Source of the DNA: Cryptomeria japonica
Taxonomy: Eukaryota > Streptophyta > Pinopsida > Cupressales > Cupressaceae
DNA length: 64,000 bases
Direction of reading: 5' to 3'
NCBI RefSeq assembly: GCF_030272615.1
Contig: NC_081415.1
Location: forward strand, 378,911,392-378,975,391
This document shows positions 11,186 to 22,319 of this stretch, one piece after another; within the stretch, counting starts at the first letter, position 1; the number at the start of each line of letters is the position of its first letter. The notes below the pieces were generated by a model. It had not been told where the DNA came from. It did not search any database and saw only the letters and a list, made by a program, of their open reading frames with translations. The translations under genes were made by a program, and so were the position numbers.

Positions 11186-12906
11186 TTTGAGACCTGGGGG
11201 CAGGACTCCTTGATAGTTCTCTGCCTTCCATCAGCTATGTTTTGTTTACTCTCCTGGTCCCTGTGCCATTTCATGGTTTTGCGTCCTGGTGGGGATCTTG
11301 ATGCCCCAAAATCTACCTTAGATTTGGTTCTAGTTTTTACTCCATTAGGACCTCCTGTTTTCTTGGTCTTCATTCTCTTTTCCTTTTCTATCATGTTTTC
11401 TTCTTGTTGTTCTGCCCTAGATTCATCATTTGCCTTGGATTCATCTTGTATGTTACTCCAAAGCTTTTCTCTTTTTCGGGGTGAAGTGGTCATATTTACT
11501 TCTATGTTCTGGAATAAGGCATTTAAGTTTGCTTGTGGTGATCTAGACTTGTTGCTCCTTCTCATTTCTATTTCCTGTTCCTGAAGCTCTTTCCCTAAAT
11601 AGGGTTCTTCTTTCTCTGACATGGGTTCATACCGTTCCTCATGATGAGAGTCAGTGATATCCTCAATCTCACCATCCTCAAGGGTCTCTGTACTAATTTC
11701 ATCCTCCTTTTCTTGCAACTGAAGGGCTTCAAAGGTATTAACTATTTTGATCTCAAACTCCTTAGTTTCATTCTTCTTGTTCCCCTTCATAGTAGGGTCT
11801 TTAGTTAAGTCACTGGATTCATTTTCCTGATTTTCTGAAATCAGATTTCCACTTTTTTCTTCTGCCTTATTGCAGACTTTGTTGTTAATTTTTTCTTTCC
11901 ATACCGGTTTATTAATATTTTTGTCTTTAATCATAGGTCTTTTAGGGTTGTTGGGACAAGCCTTAGCCCAGTGACCTTCTTTTTTGCAAGAAAAGCACAC
12001 AAAAGGGAGAGATTCAAATTCAATGGTTTGTTCCCATAACCCAAGTTTGGAATTTATATCAATGGTACTTGGGAGATCCATGTTCTGTGAAATGTTGACG
12101 CAGATGCATGCATACACAAGTCTCTTGCGAGCTGCAGTCATTGGGTCTATCGCAATAAGCTCCCCAAAGGAGTTAGCAATTCCTGAGAAAACATCCTCCA
12201 CCCAGTATTCCAATGGTAGTCCAGGCAATCTAACCCACACGGGGGCAGATTCAAAAAAGGAATCATTTAGTTCCATGTTAGGGGTCCATTTTCTAATAGA
12301 AAGAGATGATTTACCAAACATCTAGGGGCCTCCACTTAGAACTGCTTCCAAATCTTCCCCGCATGAAAAAGAAAACACAAAAAAACCCCTTGGCAGGGCA
12401 GAAACTTCAGCCTATCCTTTCATTCTCCATTTTCTTTTAACAAAGGATCTAACATCCTCAATATTAGGTCGGGGTCCGACAAATTTTCCCACCAAAGAGA
12501 GAGACATTAAAGAAATGCTATGATCAATAACCAAATCAGGAACCTCAATCGCAAGTTTACCTATTTTATTGTCTGATATATCCTTCACAAAGGGGAGAGA
12601 AGATTTACCAGTCGGTTTACTAGAGGCTTGTCTAGCGAAGAGGCTATTCCATGGTTTAAGTATTCGCCCCTCCTTGGTAGTACCTAAATCAACCTGCACC
12701 GCCTCGGGGCAAGAATCTTGCATGTTTTTTAAATTTTCAGGATCGGGAGGAGGGTCCCATGTTCATGGGTCCCCATCCTGTCTTCCATCCTCATCATCAG
12801 TTGTATGTCCTTGAGCTGTAGTGGATTTAGACCTAGAGGACCCAGCATTGTTGTTCCCTCCATATCTCGAATTTAAATTTCCCCCTGCAAACGTTGTTCC
12901 CTCCAT
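11182..12906 (-). pseudogene. LINE ORF1: gag-like nucleic-acid-binding protein (DUF4283 plus CCHC)
   Basis: A 575-codon frame running from the ATG at 12906 to TGA at 11182, with three in-frame stops near 12768, 12412 and 12322. The third replaces the Trp of a GGPWMFG-type motif; TGG to TAG explains it. The N-terminus is Gly/Ser-rich. A DUF4283-like domain spans about 12580-12100 (KRKWRMKG, WTPNMELN, VWVRLPGLPLEYW). A CCHC knuckle of the zf-CCHC_4 type follows (CFSCKKEGHWAKAC, about 11990-11945), then a charged, disordered C-terminus. This type of ORF1 binds LINE RNA as a chaperone. The frame has no indel, so the stops are point mutations. Confidence 0.9.
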
Positions 12907-12917
12907 TCCACCGACCT

Positions 12918-12932
12918 ATTGGAGACATTGTT
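12918..12932. repeat. LINE target-site duplication, right copy
   Basis: ATTGGAGACATTGTT, identical to 5008-5022. Copia-A coding resumes immediately after. Confidence 0.9.
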
Positions 12933-13719
12933 GCTACAAGGACAATTGATCATTCTTCCTGATTGTACTCCTTTTCTCATTTTGGTCCATCTTCTCCATT
13001 GTCTAAGAATTCCTCTCTTTTTTCAAGAGAGCATGTTGAGGTGAAGTCAAGTCACTTGAACTTATGTGTTGTTCCCGAGACCAGTGTTGTGACTTCTACA
13101 CCTCCACCTCCTGTTGAGTTTGCATCTATTCAACATGATTCCTCTTCACCACCACTAAACATTGTAGCTCCATGCACTAAGCACACTACTACAGTTGTTG
13201 AGGACATATCAAAGGATGTTCATTCCCTCTCAAATAACAGATTCAACACATTTGTTATCCCACCATCATTGGAGCTTCCTTTACATGATCATCATGTGTT
13301 CTCCTTTGATCAACATATAGACCTTCCAGTTTTGCCTTACATGCAGGTTTTTCCTCTACTTTGTCCATTGACTTTGTTTCCTCTACATTGGAGCCAATTG
13401 GTTTGATCGTCAGCACAGGGGTTCTATCATTCTGGGGGGCTTTGGAGCTTTGATCCTCTCTCATGGGGGGTTTAGTAGTACATATGTTCTTGAGAGAGTC
13501 TCTTGAGACATTGGTTTTGTACCTTCTTTTTTGTTTCTCTTTTGGAGAGGAGTTTTGTTCCCATTGGGTTTTATCCTTTACTCCATTTTTGAGAATCTTG
13601 CATGTTTGTTCATGGGTACCTAATCAAGCTTTAGGCTGGAACCCATCTTGCATTCATCTTTGCATGTTTTTTTCCTACATCTTTTTTGCCTCTCTCCCTA
13701 GTTGATCATTCAGGGGGGG
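12933..13719 (+). pseudogene. Copia-A pre-integrase remnant and 3' internal region
   Basis: After the LINE the Copia frame continues with TRTIDHSS, a stop, and LYSFSHFGPSS (about 12965), the pre-integrase motif that normally precedes the integrase zinc finger. Instead of integrase and RT, there is a Pro/Ser/His-rich open stretch to 13406 and then non-coding sequence up to a polypurine tract CAGGGGGGG (13711-13719) abutting the 3' LTR. The pol domains were thus deleted in this element lineage rather than lost through the LINE insertion. Confidence 0.75.
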
Positions 13720-14181
13720 TGTTGGAATAAATAATTTATATATTAATTATTCACTTAATTGCATTAATTCACTAAATAATTTATTATTTAGCTAATTAAT
13801 TAATTATGAATAATTAATTGATATTTATCTCCATCCATAATGCAAACTAGGAAAAGCAAGCTATGTTTATAATTTTGAGAGTTTCATGCATTAATTAGTC
13901 TATTATGCTTTTTGTGCATACATGATTGATTCATGCATTCTATTTTAACTCTTAGTCTATCTTGTAGACTCCGCCATTTAGGATTTCTATCTTTAGAGTT
14001 AAATTTCTTTATAAGGATGTCATATCCTTCATTGTAATTAAGCAATTTCAAAGCAATACATTCAATTATTGTTAACTATCTTCAATTATCTTTTTGTTGT
14101 TCAATTATCTATTTATGTGTGACATGTATTCTTTCATAAGATAACTAGGCTTGTGGGATTCACATTTCACAAATTCTAACA
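13720..14181 (+). repeat. Copia-A 3' LTR
   Basis: 462 bp, pairs with 2533-2994, begins TGTTGG and ends CTAACA, followed by target duplication CTCTC at 14182-14186. Confidence 0.95.
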
Positions 14182-14186
14182 CTCTC

Positions 14187-14580
14187 TTGCAATATTTATC
14201 AGGTTTTTCTAAGATAGAATTGCCACCTCTTTGTAGAGGAACATTCTTTGAACAACATGGAGCTATTCAAGACATTTTAATATTTTGGGTCCTTTCTTTA
14301 CTAGTAGAATCACTTGAATCTTCTCACAAAGGCTACTACAAAAATTCTTCTAGGTTGAAACCTTCTTAACTCTTGGGTAACTTGACAAGCTTTTAAAAGA
14401 TTGTCCCCAGTGAAGTCACCATTATTTTGGCTCCCAAGTCAATAGATTCCCATGCCCTAAATATTTAGCCAACTTCTTATCAACAAGCTCAAGATTGGAT
14501 TTGGCCAATGAATGAGATTCTGAAATCTCCTACTCTTTTGGCTCTATGAGACCAAGGCGGGTGTACCTAAGTAATACCTA
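14187..14580 (-). other. Continuation of the pre-insertion locus (Gypsy fragment leader)
   Basis: This is what followed position 2532 before Copia-A inserted. No stable open frame or known motif is visible on either strand. Confidence 0.35.
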
Positions 14581-17317
14581 AATAACCTATGACCTCCAAC
14601 ACTCATGGCAATACAAAATACAACAGATATTCCAATATGAATATGCTAAGGAAAATAAAAGATATTTTAAGAATAAAATGAATCTGAAAACTATGTGCAA
14701 ACCCCATGACTAGTGTCTTTTAGGGTAGCAGAGTCAACCTACAATAAGCAGATAACCAGTTAGTTCTTAGCATTAATGCATTATACTAACACCATCTATT
14801 ACAACTTCATTGCAGACATACTTGAAGATACTGCATGCACATAACATCATTTCTCATCCTATCAAAGCATTTTAATCTCTTCCTTGAAGAGAAGCAAAAA
14901 AAAGATGAACACTAGAACTTGCTGGGACAAAACATATGATTTTTTATCATTCATTTCATTAAACAATATTCTTACATGCTAGAGGAAACCACAAAAAATA
15001 CACTAATACATTAGTTGCATTCTGGTTCCAAACTATTCAAGGCAAAAAATCTACAAGATGAAAATAAAACTCTAACTTGCTTCTAACTGGGACTATACAT
15101 TGAAGCTTTGCTTCCAGAATATTTCAAAAATTACATCAGAATCCTCTTGAATGAGGAGAAAAAGAACTAAATACCAAGAAGAAAAATCCCTAAAAGAAAC
15201 CCTAGAAAAAGTTCTACAATTGACATGTCTTCTTCTTGTTAAACTCTTGAAAATAAAAAATCTGCACTTTTCTCCTCAAAATTTGCCTTTAATCTGCATT
15301 TTGACCTTACTAAAGATACCAAAAAAATCTAGAAAAATATTCTTGCAGTCACTTGTCAAAGTCAATACTCTGCCCTTTGACTGAAAATTTCCTTTTTGGT
15401 TCAGTGCACTCTATATCCTAAGCTTATAAAAACCTTTCACACATTATCCTTTGCCAGATCTTTCAATATCTACACTTGATACTTTGGTTTTTCATCTTTC
15501 AATATCTACACTTGATACTTTGGTTTTTCTCTTATGACACTTGTAGTAAAAGAATTTAAACCTTTAAGTGAAAACACCTTGGTTGCATAAACATTTTTCA
15601 CTTAGTGAAAATATCATTATACTTTTACCCTCTTGACATAATAATTTACCTGCAACAAAAGTATTCACCTTTTCACCTGTCTTTCTTCTTACAAGGAGAG
15701 TTACATTGCTGGGGCAAATTAAATTGTCCACCTCCTTGTCTGCACATAGCAGCCTGGAAAATATTCTGAATTTACCACTTTCTTTCCTTTTGCTTAGCCT
15801 ATTTTCACATTTTCCCTCTTTGATTTTATAATAACACTTTTCACGTGCTCAATTATGATTTCTTCAATCCTCTAAGAGATATTATTCACCCCCAGTGAAG
15901 AAAATTTCTGTATCGCTTTCTTTTTTAGTTTTGTTGCAATAATATCCCCTTGATACTAAATGTAATTGAAAAACATTCTTGTAGAGCTTGTTTTCCCCTT
16001 GGTAGAAATATTTGTTTCCTTTGTCCATGGAGATGATTTTTCACTGCTATGTGAGATAATGATATTGCAACATTTGACAAATATCTTCATCATAGTTGAA
16101 CTCCTTTCATAGTTATTTCTTATGTTGTATTTTAATATTTTTTCCTTTATAGAACAGAATCACCTGTTGCGAAAATAATTTACTCCGGACGGTGAAAATG
16201 CTACCTATTACACCTTGATTGATTTCTAAAGTGAAAGTAATTTTAATCTTTTAACAGAGAGAGCTTTAACTACAACATCAATCTAGATGCATAAGAAACC
16301 ACACATTTTGTACTATTTCAGTTTGGATAACTTCATTGTACCCTCTTCCCTCTTCCCCATGATGCTTTTGTAAAATTTATTTCAAAACACAAAATAATTC
16401 AGAGATGCTCCAAAATATTAAAAAGTTGCAGGTCGTGATTATCTCATCTGGGTCATTTATCAGCCTATCTAGACCCTAAAAACAATTTGAAAAGTGCTAA
16501 AATGGTTACGGCACCTTCTGGAAGGTAAAAAAACACCATTTCATTTCTATTATTTTTTGCTACAACCATTCACTTCTCTCTTGACAGTAAAAATATCCAT
16601 TTGAAATCATCTTCTTTGTGCGTACTTGTAAAAAAATTTAAAAAAAATTCTGATGATACATGAGAAATCAGTATTACCCTTTTACTTTAGCATATTGCCG
16701 CCAAGATGATTTAACCTGTCCTCCATTTAATGTGTTCTTATTGCTGCATAATCCTTAGTCATTAAAATATATATATGTAAAACCCCAAACTCCTCAAGGA
16801 ATTAATACAGACTAGCATTACTTGATAATCAAGTTGGATTTTAGCATAGAAACTCTCCAACTGGAATGATCGTGCAGCCAAGATGGAAGAAACGCATTGC
16901 AAACAACAGATGGAAGCTGCCAATATCAATAATAAAAAGAAAGGTTTTCTGGTAAAGAAAATATGGCTGTAACCTCTACGAAGTCTCTGCATGAATCACA
17001 TTCCATCGTGTATATCTACACACATATTTCAGAATTTTGTCATCACATCCTGATTCGACTCCATTGCTCAAATATTCATCATCATTTTATTGCTCATAAT
17101 GAACACTTAAAATTGGATACCCCTCATATTTACCAAGGGTCATTTCATGTAAGCCATGGTTGACCTCTAAAATTCATGGCAATGTAAACATTTTCTTTGA
17201 ATACGCAGGCCAAGGCAATTCAATACCAGCCAAAGACATAGTGGTTTGTAGTAATATTTCTTGTCATTACCGTTCACCAAAACATAAACAGAAATCTATC
17301 TTCATCACTGCCTCCGA
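14581..17317. other. Unassigned AT-rich DNA
   Basis: No coding similarity on either strand. Open frames such as 15151-15384 (+) and 16762-16992 (-) are short and low-complexity. The only structure found is a 36-bp tandem duplication at 15458-15529. Confidence 0.5.
15458..15529. repeat. 36-bp tandem duplication
   Basis: Two identical adjacent 36-bp units starting ATCTTTCAATATCTACAC at 15458 and 15494. Confidence 0.85.
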
Positions 17318-19567
17318 ATGATTCAATGTTATGACGTTTTCCAGCCCCAATCAGAACAACTAACTATTGCTCATCCTAATCCACAGACGACGCCAAATAA
17401 AATGGTGGGTAGATCTCGGAAGAAGCTTCAAACCCTAACTTTTATTTATTTGGCACCTTTGCCCCTATTGGGGATGGTGGGGTATCTCTTTTCCCTGCAT
17501 CCTCGCTTCACACAGTTTTTTCCCGTGGTGTCACTCTCATGCTGCAGGTTGGCGGGGAAGCCTTTCTTCCTCTGCCACTATCCTGCTCTTGCTTGGAAAC
17601 ACCCCAAGCCGTTGACTCCCCTCCTTCCCCACCTACCTTTCAAGAATTATTGCCTCCCTGAAATAAAGTGTGTGATAAAGTTTTATAAGACTTCAATAAT
17701 CTTTATGATCACTTGGGACCCACCGTTCTTGGAAAGATCTCAAATTTTAAAAACAAGGGCACTTAATATTAAATCATTTAAATTATTTTCCAACCATACT
17801 CTTTGGTACTCGCTTTTTAAATCATTTTCTAAAATGATTTCCTCATTCTCCCTTATATGCTCTCATGAAATATCTCTAGAATTTCCATATTAAATCAATT
17901 ATTAAAATGATTTAATATATATTGCTTGCTTGCTCTTGCTCCATAATTTCAACAAATTTGCTGCATTTTCATGTCTAGATATTCAGATTAATTAGTTGGT
18001 TTTGATAATCTTGTTCACTTTCCTTATTTCAATTGATCCAAATATGATAATATTTAAATCATATTGATTCAAATAATATATGTTTCTACTGGCCATAGCT
18101 TTTAGTCAAGTCCCTGGATGAACTATGAAGATGCTCACGACATCAACTGGATGCACTCCCGGCTCAAAAATTTGATCAAATGAAATTTAAATTTGATGCT
18201 CAACACCTATGAACTTTGAACAAAACCATCTGAGTAGCCCCCAGAATCGGTCTTAAAAACTAATCAAAACACCTCCTCAAGGCCTGAAAGTTGGCATCCT
18301 TGTGGATTGTTATACAACGAGTCCAAAACATCAAACGAATTCTCATTAGGATGCCTGAGGTAAAATATATTAATGTTTGAACTTTCTTACTCAGGCTTTT
18401 CTGCAATTGCACCTTTTCAACCATTTTGAAACCTGTCCAAACATTGAGTTGAAATTTGTTTCAGGGGCAAGCACTTGGCAAATTGGCACATTTAGATACC
18501 GCAAGCATGTGTGCAAGAGGGGTTTGCTTGATTCAATAACATGTGCAAAATATTGGCCTCTCAACTTGCCCTCTCTGAAAATTCATGAAATGTTGATTTT
18601 TATACCCTGAAAAAGTGCATCTAGAATAGGCCTTGAAAAAATACCAAATGAAGAGCTAGGGGGCTACAAACTAGCCAAGTATAGACAACACTAGGGCACA
18701 CTCACTTTTTCATGCAATTTAATAGGCTATCAAATATAAATTCAAATGTAGGGCTACTTTCTATAGATTTACATAGTTAAGTCTGCAAATCTAAACTTTT
18801 TGCAAACCGATTCAATCTGGGAAACTTGACAAATTGGTTCATGGGGCTAGCCAATTGGCATGGGGCATCATAAAAATGTAGATAATCATGGAAAAATATT
18901 AATTGGGCTTAATACTTAGCAGGCACAAAGATGCAACATCTCAAAGGTGGCTCACTCAAAAAGGTGTAACAATTGCATTTAGCAAGCCTATCTCCAGAAC
19001 TCCAAACAAGGTCATAAAAAACATATCAAAACTGATCTAAATAGGCTGCAAATGGTTGCATGGTATCTCTAAGAGGTTGTCAACACTTCCCCAAAGGCAT
19101 TTTACATGATAATCAAGAGATACAAAAATACAGGCTCTCAAAGTGAGCAACTTAGGCTTGTTCAGCAGGGTGCTTTTTGAGTGCATTAGACAAAATTTCA
19201 AACTTGGGCACTCAAAATTAGGCAAAATTTTTGAGGTCCCAACATATTGAAAGGAAGCAATTTGGAGATTCTACAAATGCAATACGTCAAAGTGCTATGA
19301 ATGAAAAGAAGCAATGTGAGATGAAATAAACCATTATCTAACACATGATTATGATAAATATAAGTGAAAAATAATGTAATCATATGTGAAATAGAAAATA
19401 AATTAGATCTATTTAGTGTCATTATTTATGTTTAAAATTGATTTGAAATTTGAAGCAACCCACAAATCAAATATCCAAAAATAAATTAGGGTTTTTGTGA
19501 TTTTAAACATCTGGATTTATATGATTTGATTAGAATAAAATGAACTGATATTTAGAATGCTCCCAAA
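17318..19567. other. Unassigned DNA
   Basis: It contains the longest unexplained frame of the area, 17318-17893 (+, 191 codons), which is hydrophobic and matches no family I recognise. The local composition is less AT-rich at 17310-17650. The rest shows no element ends or motifs. Confidence 0.4.
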
Positions 19568-20530
19568 TTATTGATCCAAACTTATACAATGCACAATTAT
19601 TATTATTATTATTTTTGAAAAAGAGGGTAAAAATTTATTGAGAAAAATACCAACAGTACAAAGAAAGGGTAGAAAGACCACACCAAGAGCCAATACAAAC
19701 CAAAAAATGGCTCTCGAAAATTCACCAAAAATAATTACCTCTCCTGGTCATCCTCAATTAACTTATCCAAAAAGAAGGAATAATCCGAAGAGAGGAGTTC
19801 TCGATCTTCAACATTCCACCTCCCTGGGTTCTCTATGGCCCATTTAGCCAAACAATCCACCACTTTATTCCATTCATGAGGAATATGATTGAAAGAGATA
19901 TAATCCAAGGATGAACATAATTTCAAAATCTGCCTAACCACTGTGGCTAACTGCCAATTAACATTCTCAAGTTGATGAGTATTCAACATGTCAATCACAA
20001 TTTGTGAATCAAACTCACATGCAATCCTTTTCCAACCAAGAGAACATCCTTTTTCAAGTGCATGGAGAATGGCCACCGCCTCCATGAGATTATTAGAGTG
20101 TACCCCCTTAAAAGAAGAGAAAAAGAACACCACCCTACCATCACTACTCCTTCCAACCCCGCCAATTCTAGCAAGACCTGTATTTCCTCTAGAAGACCCA
20201 TCCGTATTAATTTTTAGGACTCTTGTAGAGGGAGGAATCCATCTTCCCTCTCTTTGAACTTTCATCTTGGCCTGCCTCAGTCTCCTACCACCAAAACAAT
20301 TGAATCCATTGTCAACAAGATTTAGTTTCTTAACAATACCCATGTCAGTTGCATCCGCCGAAACCGATAGATCACACTTAGTAGCAATAGTTTCTTCAAT
20401 TTTACTAGCAATCTTATGCCAGAAAAGAACACTATTCGAGGCCACCCCTGAAAGATCCTTCACTTCCTCTCAAGCCATAAATTCTAGATGATAAACAAGG
20501 GGATTGATCCAAACTTAAACAATGCACAAT
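19568..20530 (-). mobile_element. 5'-truncated LINE copy with (TAA)n tail and long target duplication
   Basis: The minus strand carries only the 3' end of a LINE: linker, RNase H and 3' UTR, ending in a short (TAA)n tail (plus strand ATT repeats at about 19597-19611). A 29-bp flanking repeat (19568-19596 and 20502-20530, one mismatch) starts ATTGATCCAAACTTA. It fits a long LINE target duplication. The 3' UTR motif TTTTTGAAAAAGAGGG is shared with the next copy at 20560. Confidence 0.75.
19735..20463 (-). CDS. LINE RNase H domain (truncated ORF2 end), open frame
   Basis: An uninterrupted 242-codon frame. About 70 residues of linker precede a type-I RNase H (RVT_3 family) with KINTDGSSRGN (first catalytic Asp), MEAVAILHALE (Glu), CEFDSQIVIDML (Asp) and a HIPHEWNKVVDCLAKWA block with the C-terminal His/Asp region. 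All catalytic positions look intact. It lacks endonuclease and RT because the copy is 5'-truncated, so there is no own promoter and it is most likely not expressed. It differs clearly in sequence from the RNase H of the LINE at 5023-12917, so it belongs to another LINE lineage. Confidence 0.8.
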   Translation of the reverse strand: MKDLSGVASNSVLFWHKIASKIEETIATKCDLSVSADATDMGIVKKLNLVDNGFNCFGGRRLRQAKMKVQREGRWIPPSTRVLKINTDGSSRGNTGLARIGGVGRSSDGRVVFFFSSFKGVHSNNLMEAVAILHALEKGCSLGWKRIACEFDSQIVIDMLNTHQLENVNWQLATVVRQILKLCSSLDYISFNHIPHEWNKVVDCLAKWAIENPGRWNVEDRELLSSDYSFFLDKLIEDDQER

Positions 20531-20900
20531 TTTTTATTTTATTCTTATTATTATCATTTTTGAAAAAGAGGGTAAAAATTTATTCAGAAAAATACCAACA
20601 GTACAAGGAAAGGGCAGAAAGCCCACACCAAGAGCCAATACAAATAAAAAAATGGCTCTCAAAAATTCACCAAAAATAACTACCTCTCCTGGTCATCCTC
20701 AATTAACTTATCCAAAAAGAAGGAATAATCCGAAGAGAGGAGCTCCCGATCTTCAACCAGGGAGGTAGAATGTTGAAGATCGGAAGCTCCTCTCTTTTGG
20801 ATTATTCCTGCTTTTTGGATAAGTTAATTGAGGATGACTAGGAGAGGTAGTTATTTTTGGTGAATTTTTGAGAGCCATTTTTTAGTTTGTATTGGCTCTT
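20531..20900. repeat. LINE 3'-end foldback (near-perfect inverted repeat)
   Basis: A second LINE 3' end (minus orientation, 20531-20757) is followed, after a 14-base loop, by an inverted copy of the same sequence (20772-20900). Arms of about 128 bp (20630-20757 and 20772-20900) match with few mismatches, ending GATCTTCAAC / GTTGAAGATC at the loop. Confidence 0.85.
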
Positions 20901-22319
20901 AGCGATCTTGTTAAGGGCATGAATGACTCCTAAGATGACTTGGGAATGCAAGACCTATGACACTTATAGTGCAACTAGGATGGCAATACTAGACTCCTAA
21001 AAGACTATGAATGCAAACTACCCTGATAATTTATTGAGGGTTGGGATGAGGAGTTTGAATATCATGAGGAGGAGGTTGTTGTTGTTGCAGTCTTAGTCTT
21101 TCAAGGCTTTGCTGGATGATTTCTCTTTCAGCTACTCTTTGGATTCAGACTACCTTTCATATTTACTCGTCTATGAAAAATTTAACTCCTTTATACTGGT
21201 GGGACACTTGTTTTCAACTTCCATGCAAGGTTATCAAGACCATCAATGATTTCTCCTTGATTGTTGTTTGGTCCCAGATTGGGTTGTTCAATCGAGAAGA
21301 AACCATCATCATGTAAGACCATTACAAAACATGCTATGGAGACTCCTTAAAGGAAATGCAAATGCAACTAAAGGCAACTTAAACTATTGACCAAGTAAAT
21401 GACACTACTCAAAATATGTCAAGAGTTCCTTGATGACCCAAATTGGAATTTTGGAGAATGATTCTCTATGCTAGACTGATGAGCAAAGGAGCCAAAATTG
21501 ATATGACGATTAACTGAAAGTTGGGGGGTCTCTTGGACTGAAATATCTTTTGGGAGAATGTTTAGACCCGATGCAGATTAAGACTATGCAAGAGCTAAGT
21601 GAAAATGACAAACTTGAATTTGACACCTAAATGCAAAAAGAGAGTCTAGGCAAAGACTATGCATACACTATGAGGACTAAGAATGAACTTGGGAAAGACC
21701 ATATGAGGACTAAGACCTAAATGTAAAATGAAGATTAGGGATGGATTATGCAAAATGAAGACTAAGGACTTGGAATCGACATATGATCGCAAAGGATGTA
21801 AATGAGAAACTCTATTTTGGGAATTTAGGATCTTGTTTGATCGTTTGTTGTTGATCGAGGTGTTTGCTTGAGTGACCTTGTTTGGGAGAAGTTTTATGTT
21901 TTGAAGGATTTTGCAAACAAAGGATACAAATGTGGAAGACAATATGGCCAACTGAATTATTTTCTAACAATTCTAAATACAAGAGCAAAAGGGCCTAAAT
22001 GGGCCCAAGAAGGACTGAATTTAACTGGCTTAAAACATCAAACAAAAAAAAGAGAAGCATTTACATCCTAGGCTGGAAAGAGAAAACCATTTGATGTGGG
22101 CCCCATAACAAAATACCTCATTCAAGACAGACAAATAGAGATTCTAGCAGCAATGTCTCCACTCCATGGCACTCACTTCTCTGGCATGTGAGAATCTCTT
22201 ACCTCAAAAATTCAGAGATCTTATAACCGAGGAATTCCTATCTCATCAAGATGGGTACATGAGGGGTATCTATGGGGTACAATCCACACTCCCTAAACCA
22301 TCAAACATGGGATTTTTGG
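20901..22319. other. Unassigned DNA
   Basis: No open frame with recognisable similarity. Repeated short phrases such as GACTAAGA and ATGCAAA (21580-21760) give a mildly repetitive look but no defined unit. Confidence 0.4.

Larger units (their letters stand above)
5023..12917 (-). mobile_element. Full-length L1-type LINE with ORF1, ORF2 and an extra ORF3
   Basis: A 7.9-kb non-LTR retrotransposon inserted in antisense within Copia-A, bracketed by a 15-bp target duplication. In element order it has ORF1 (12906 to 11182), ORF2 (11185 to about 6988) and a third reading frame (about 6975 to 5187), then a short 3' end at 5023-5027 that reads as only about five A residues. The first ATG lies within about 12 bp of the 5' end, so it looks full length with a very short 5' UTR. 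All three frames carry stops or shifts, so this copy is dead. Confidence 0.9.
2533..14181 (+). mobile_element. Copia-A: complete non-autonomous Ty1/Copia LTR retrotransposon with a nested LINE
   Basis: Two 462-bp LTRs (2533-2994 and 13720-14181) start TGTTGGAATAA and end TTCTAACA. They are flanked by an exact 5-bp target duplication CTCTC (2528-2532 and 14182-14186). A primer site TGGTATTAGAGCTC follows the 5' LTR, and a G-rich polypurine tract precedes the 3' LTR. Once the LINE (5023-12917) and its duplicated target are removed, the element is only about 3.7 kb. It encodes gag and a protease/pre-integrase remnant; integrase, reverse transcriptase and RNase H are absent. It therefore had to be mobilised by enzymes of a related element. 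I count about 30 mismatches between the LTRs by eye (roughly 93% identity), so the insertion is not recent. Confidence 0.95.

Noticed and set aside
17318-17893. 191-codon open frame (+)
   Set aside because: No recognisable motif, odd hydrophobic composition, no splice or promoter context; length is possible by chance in a window this size. Mentioned in the gap entry only.
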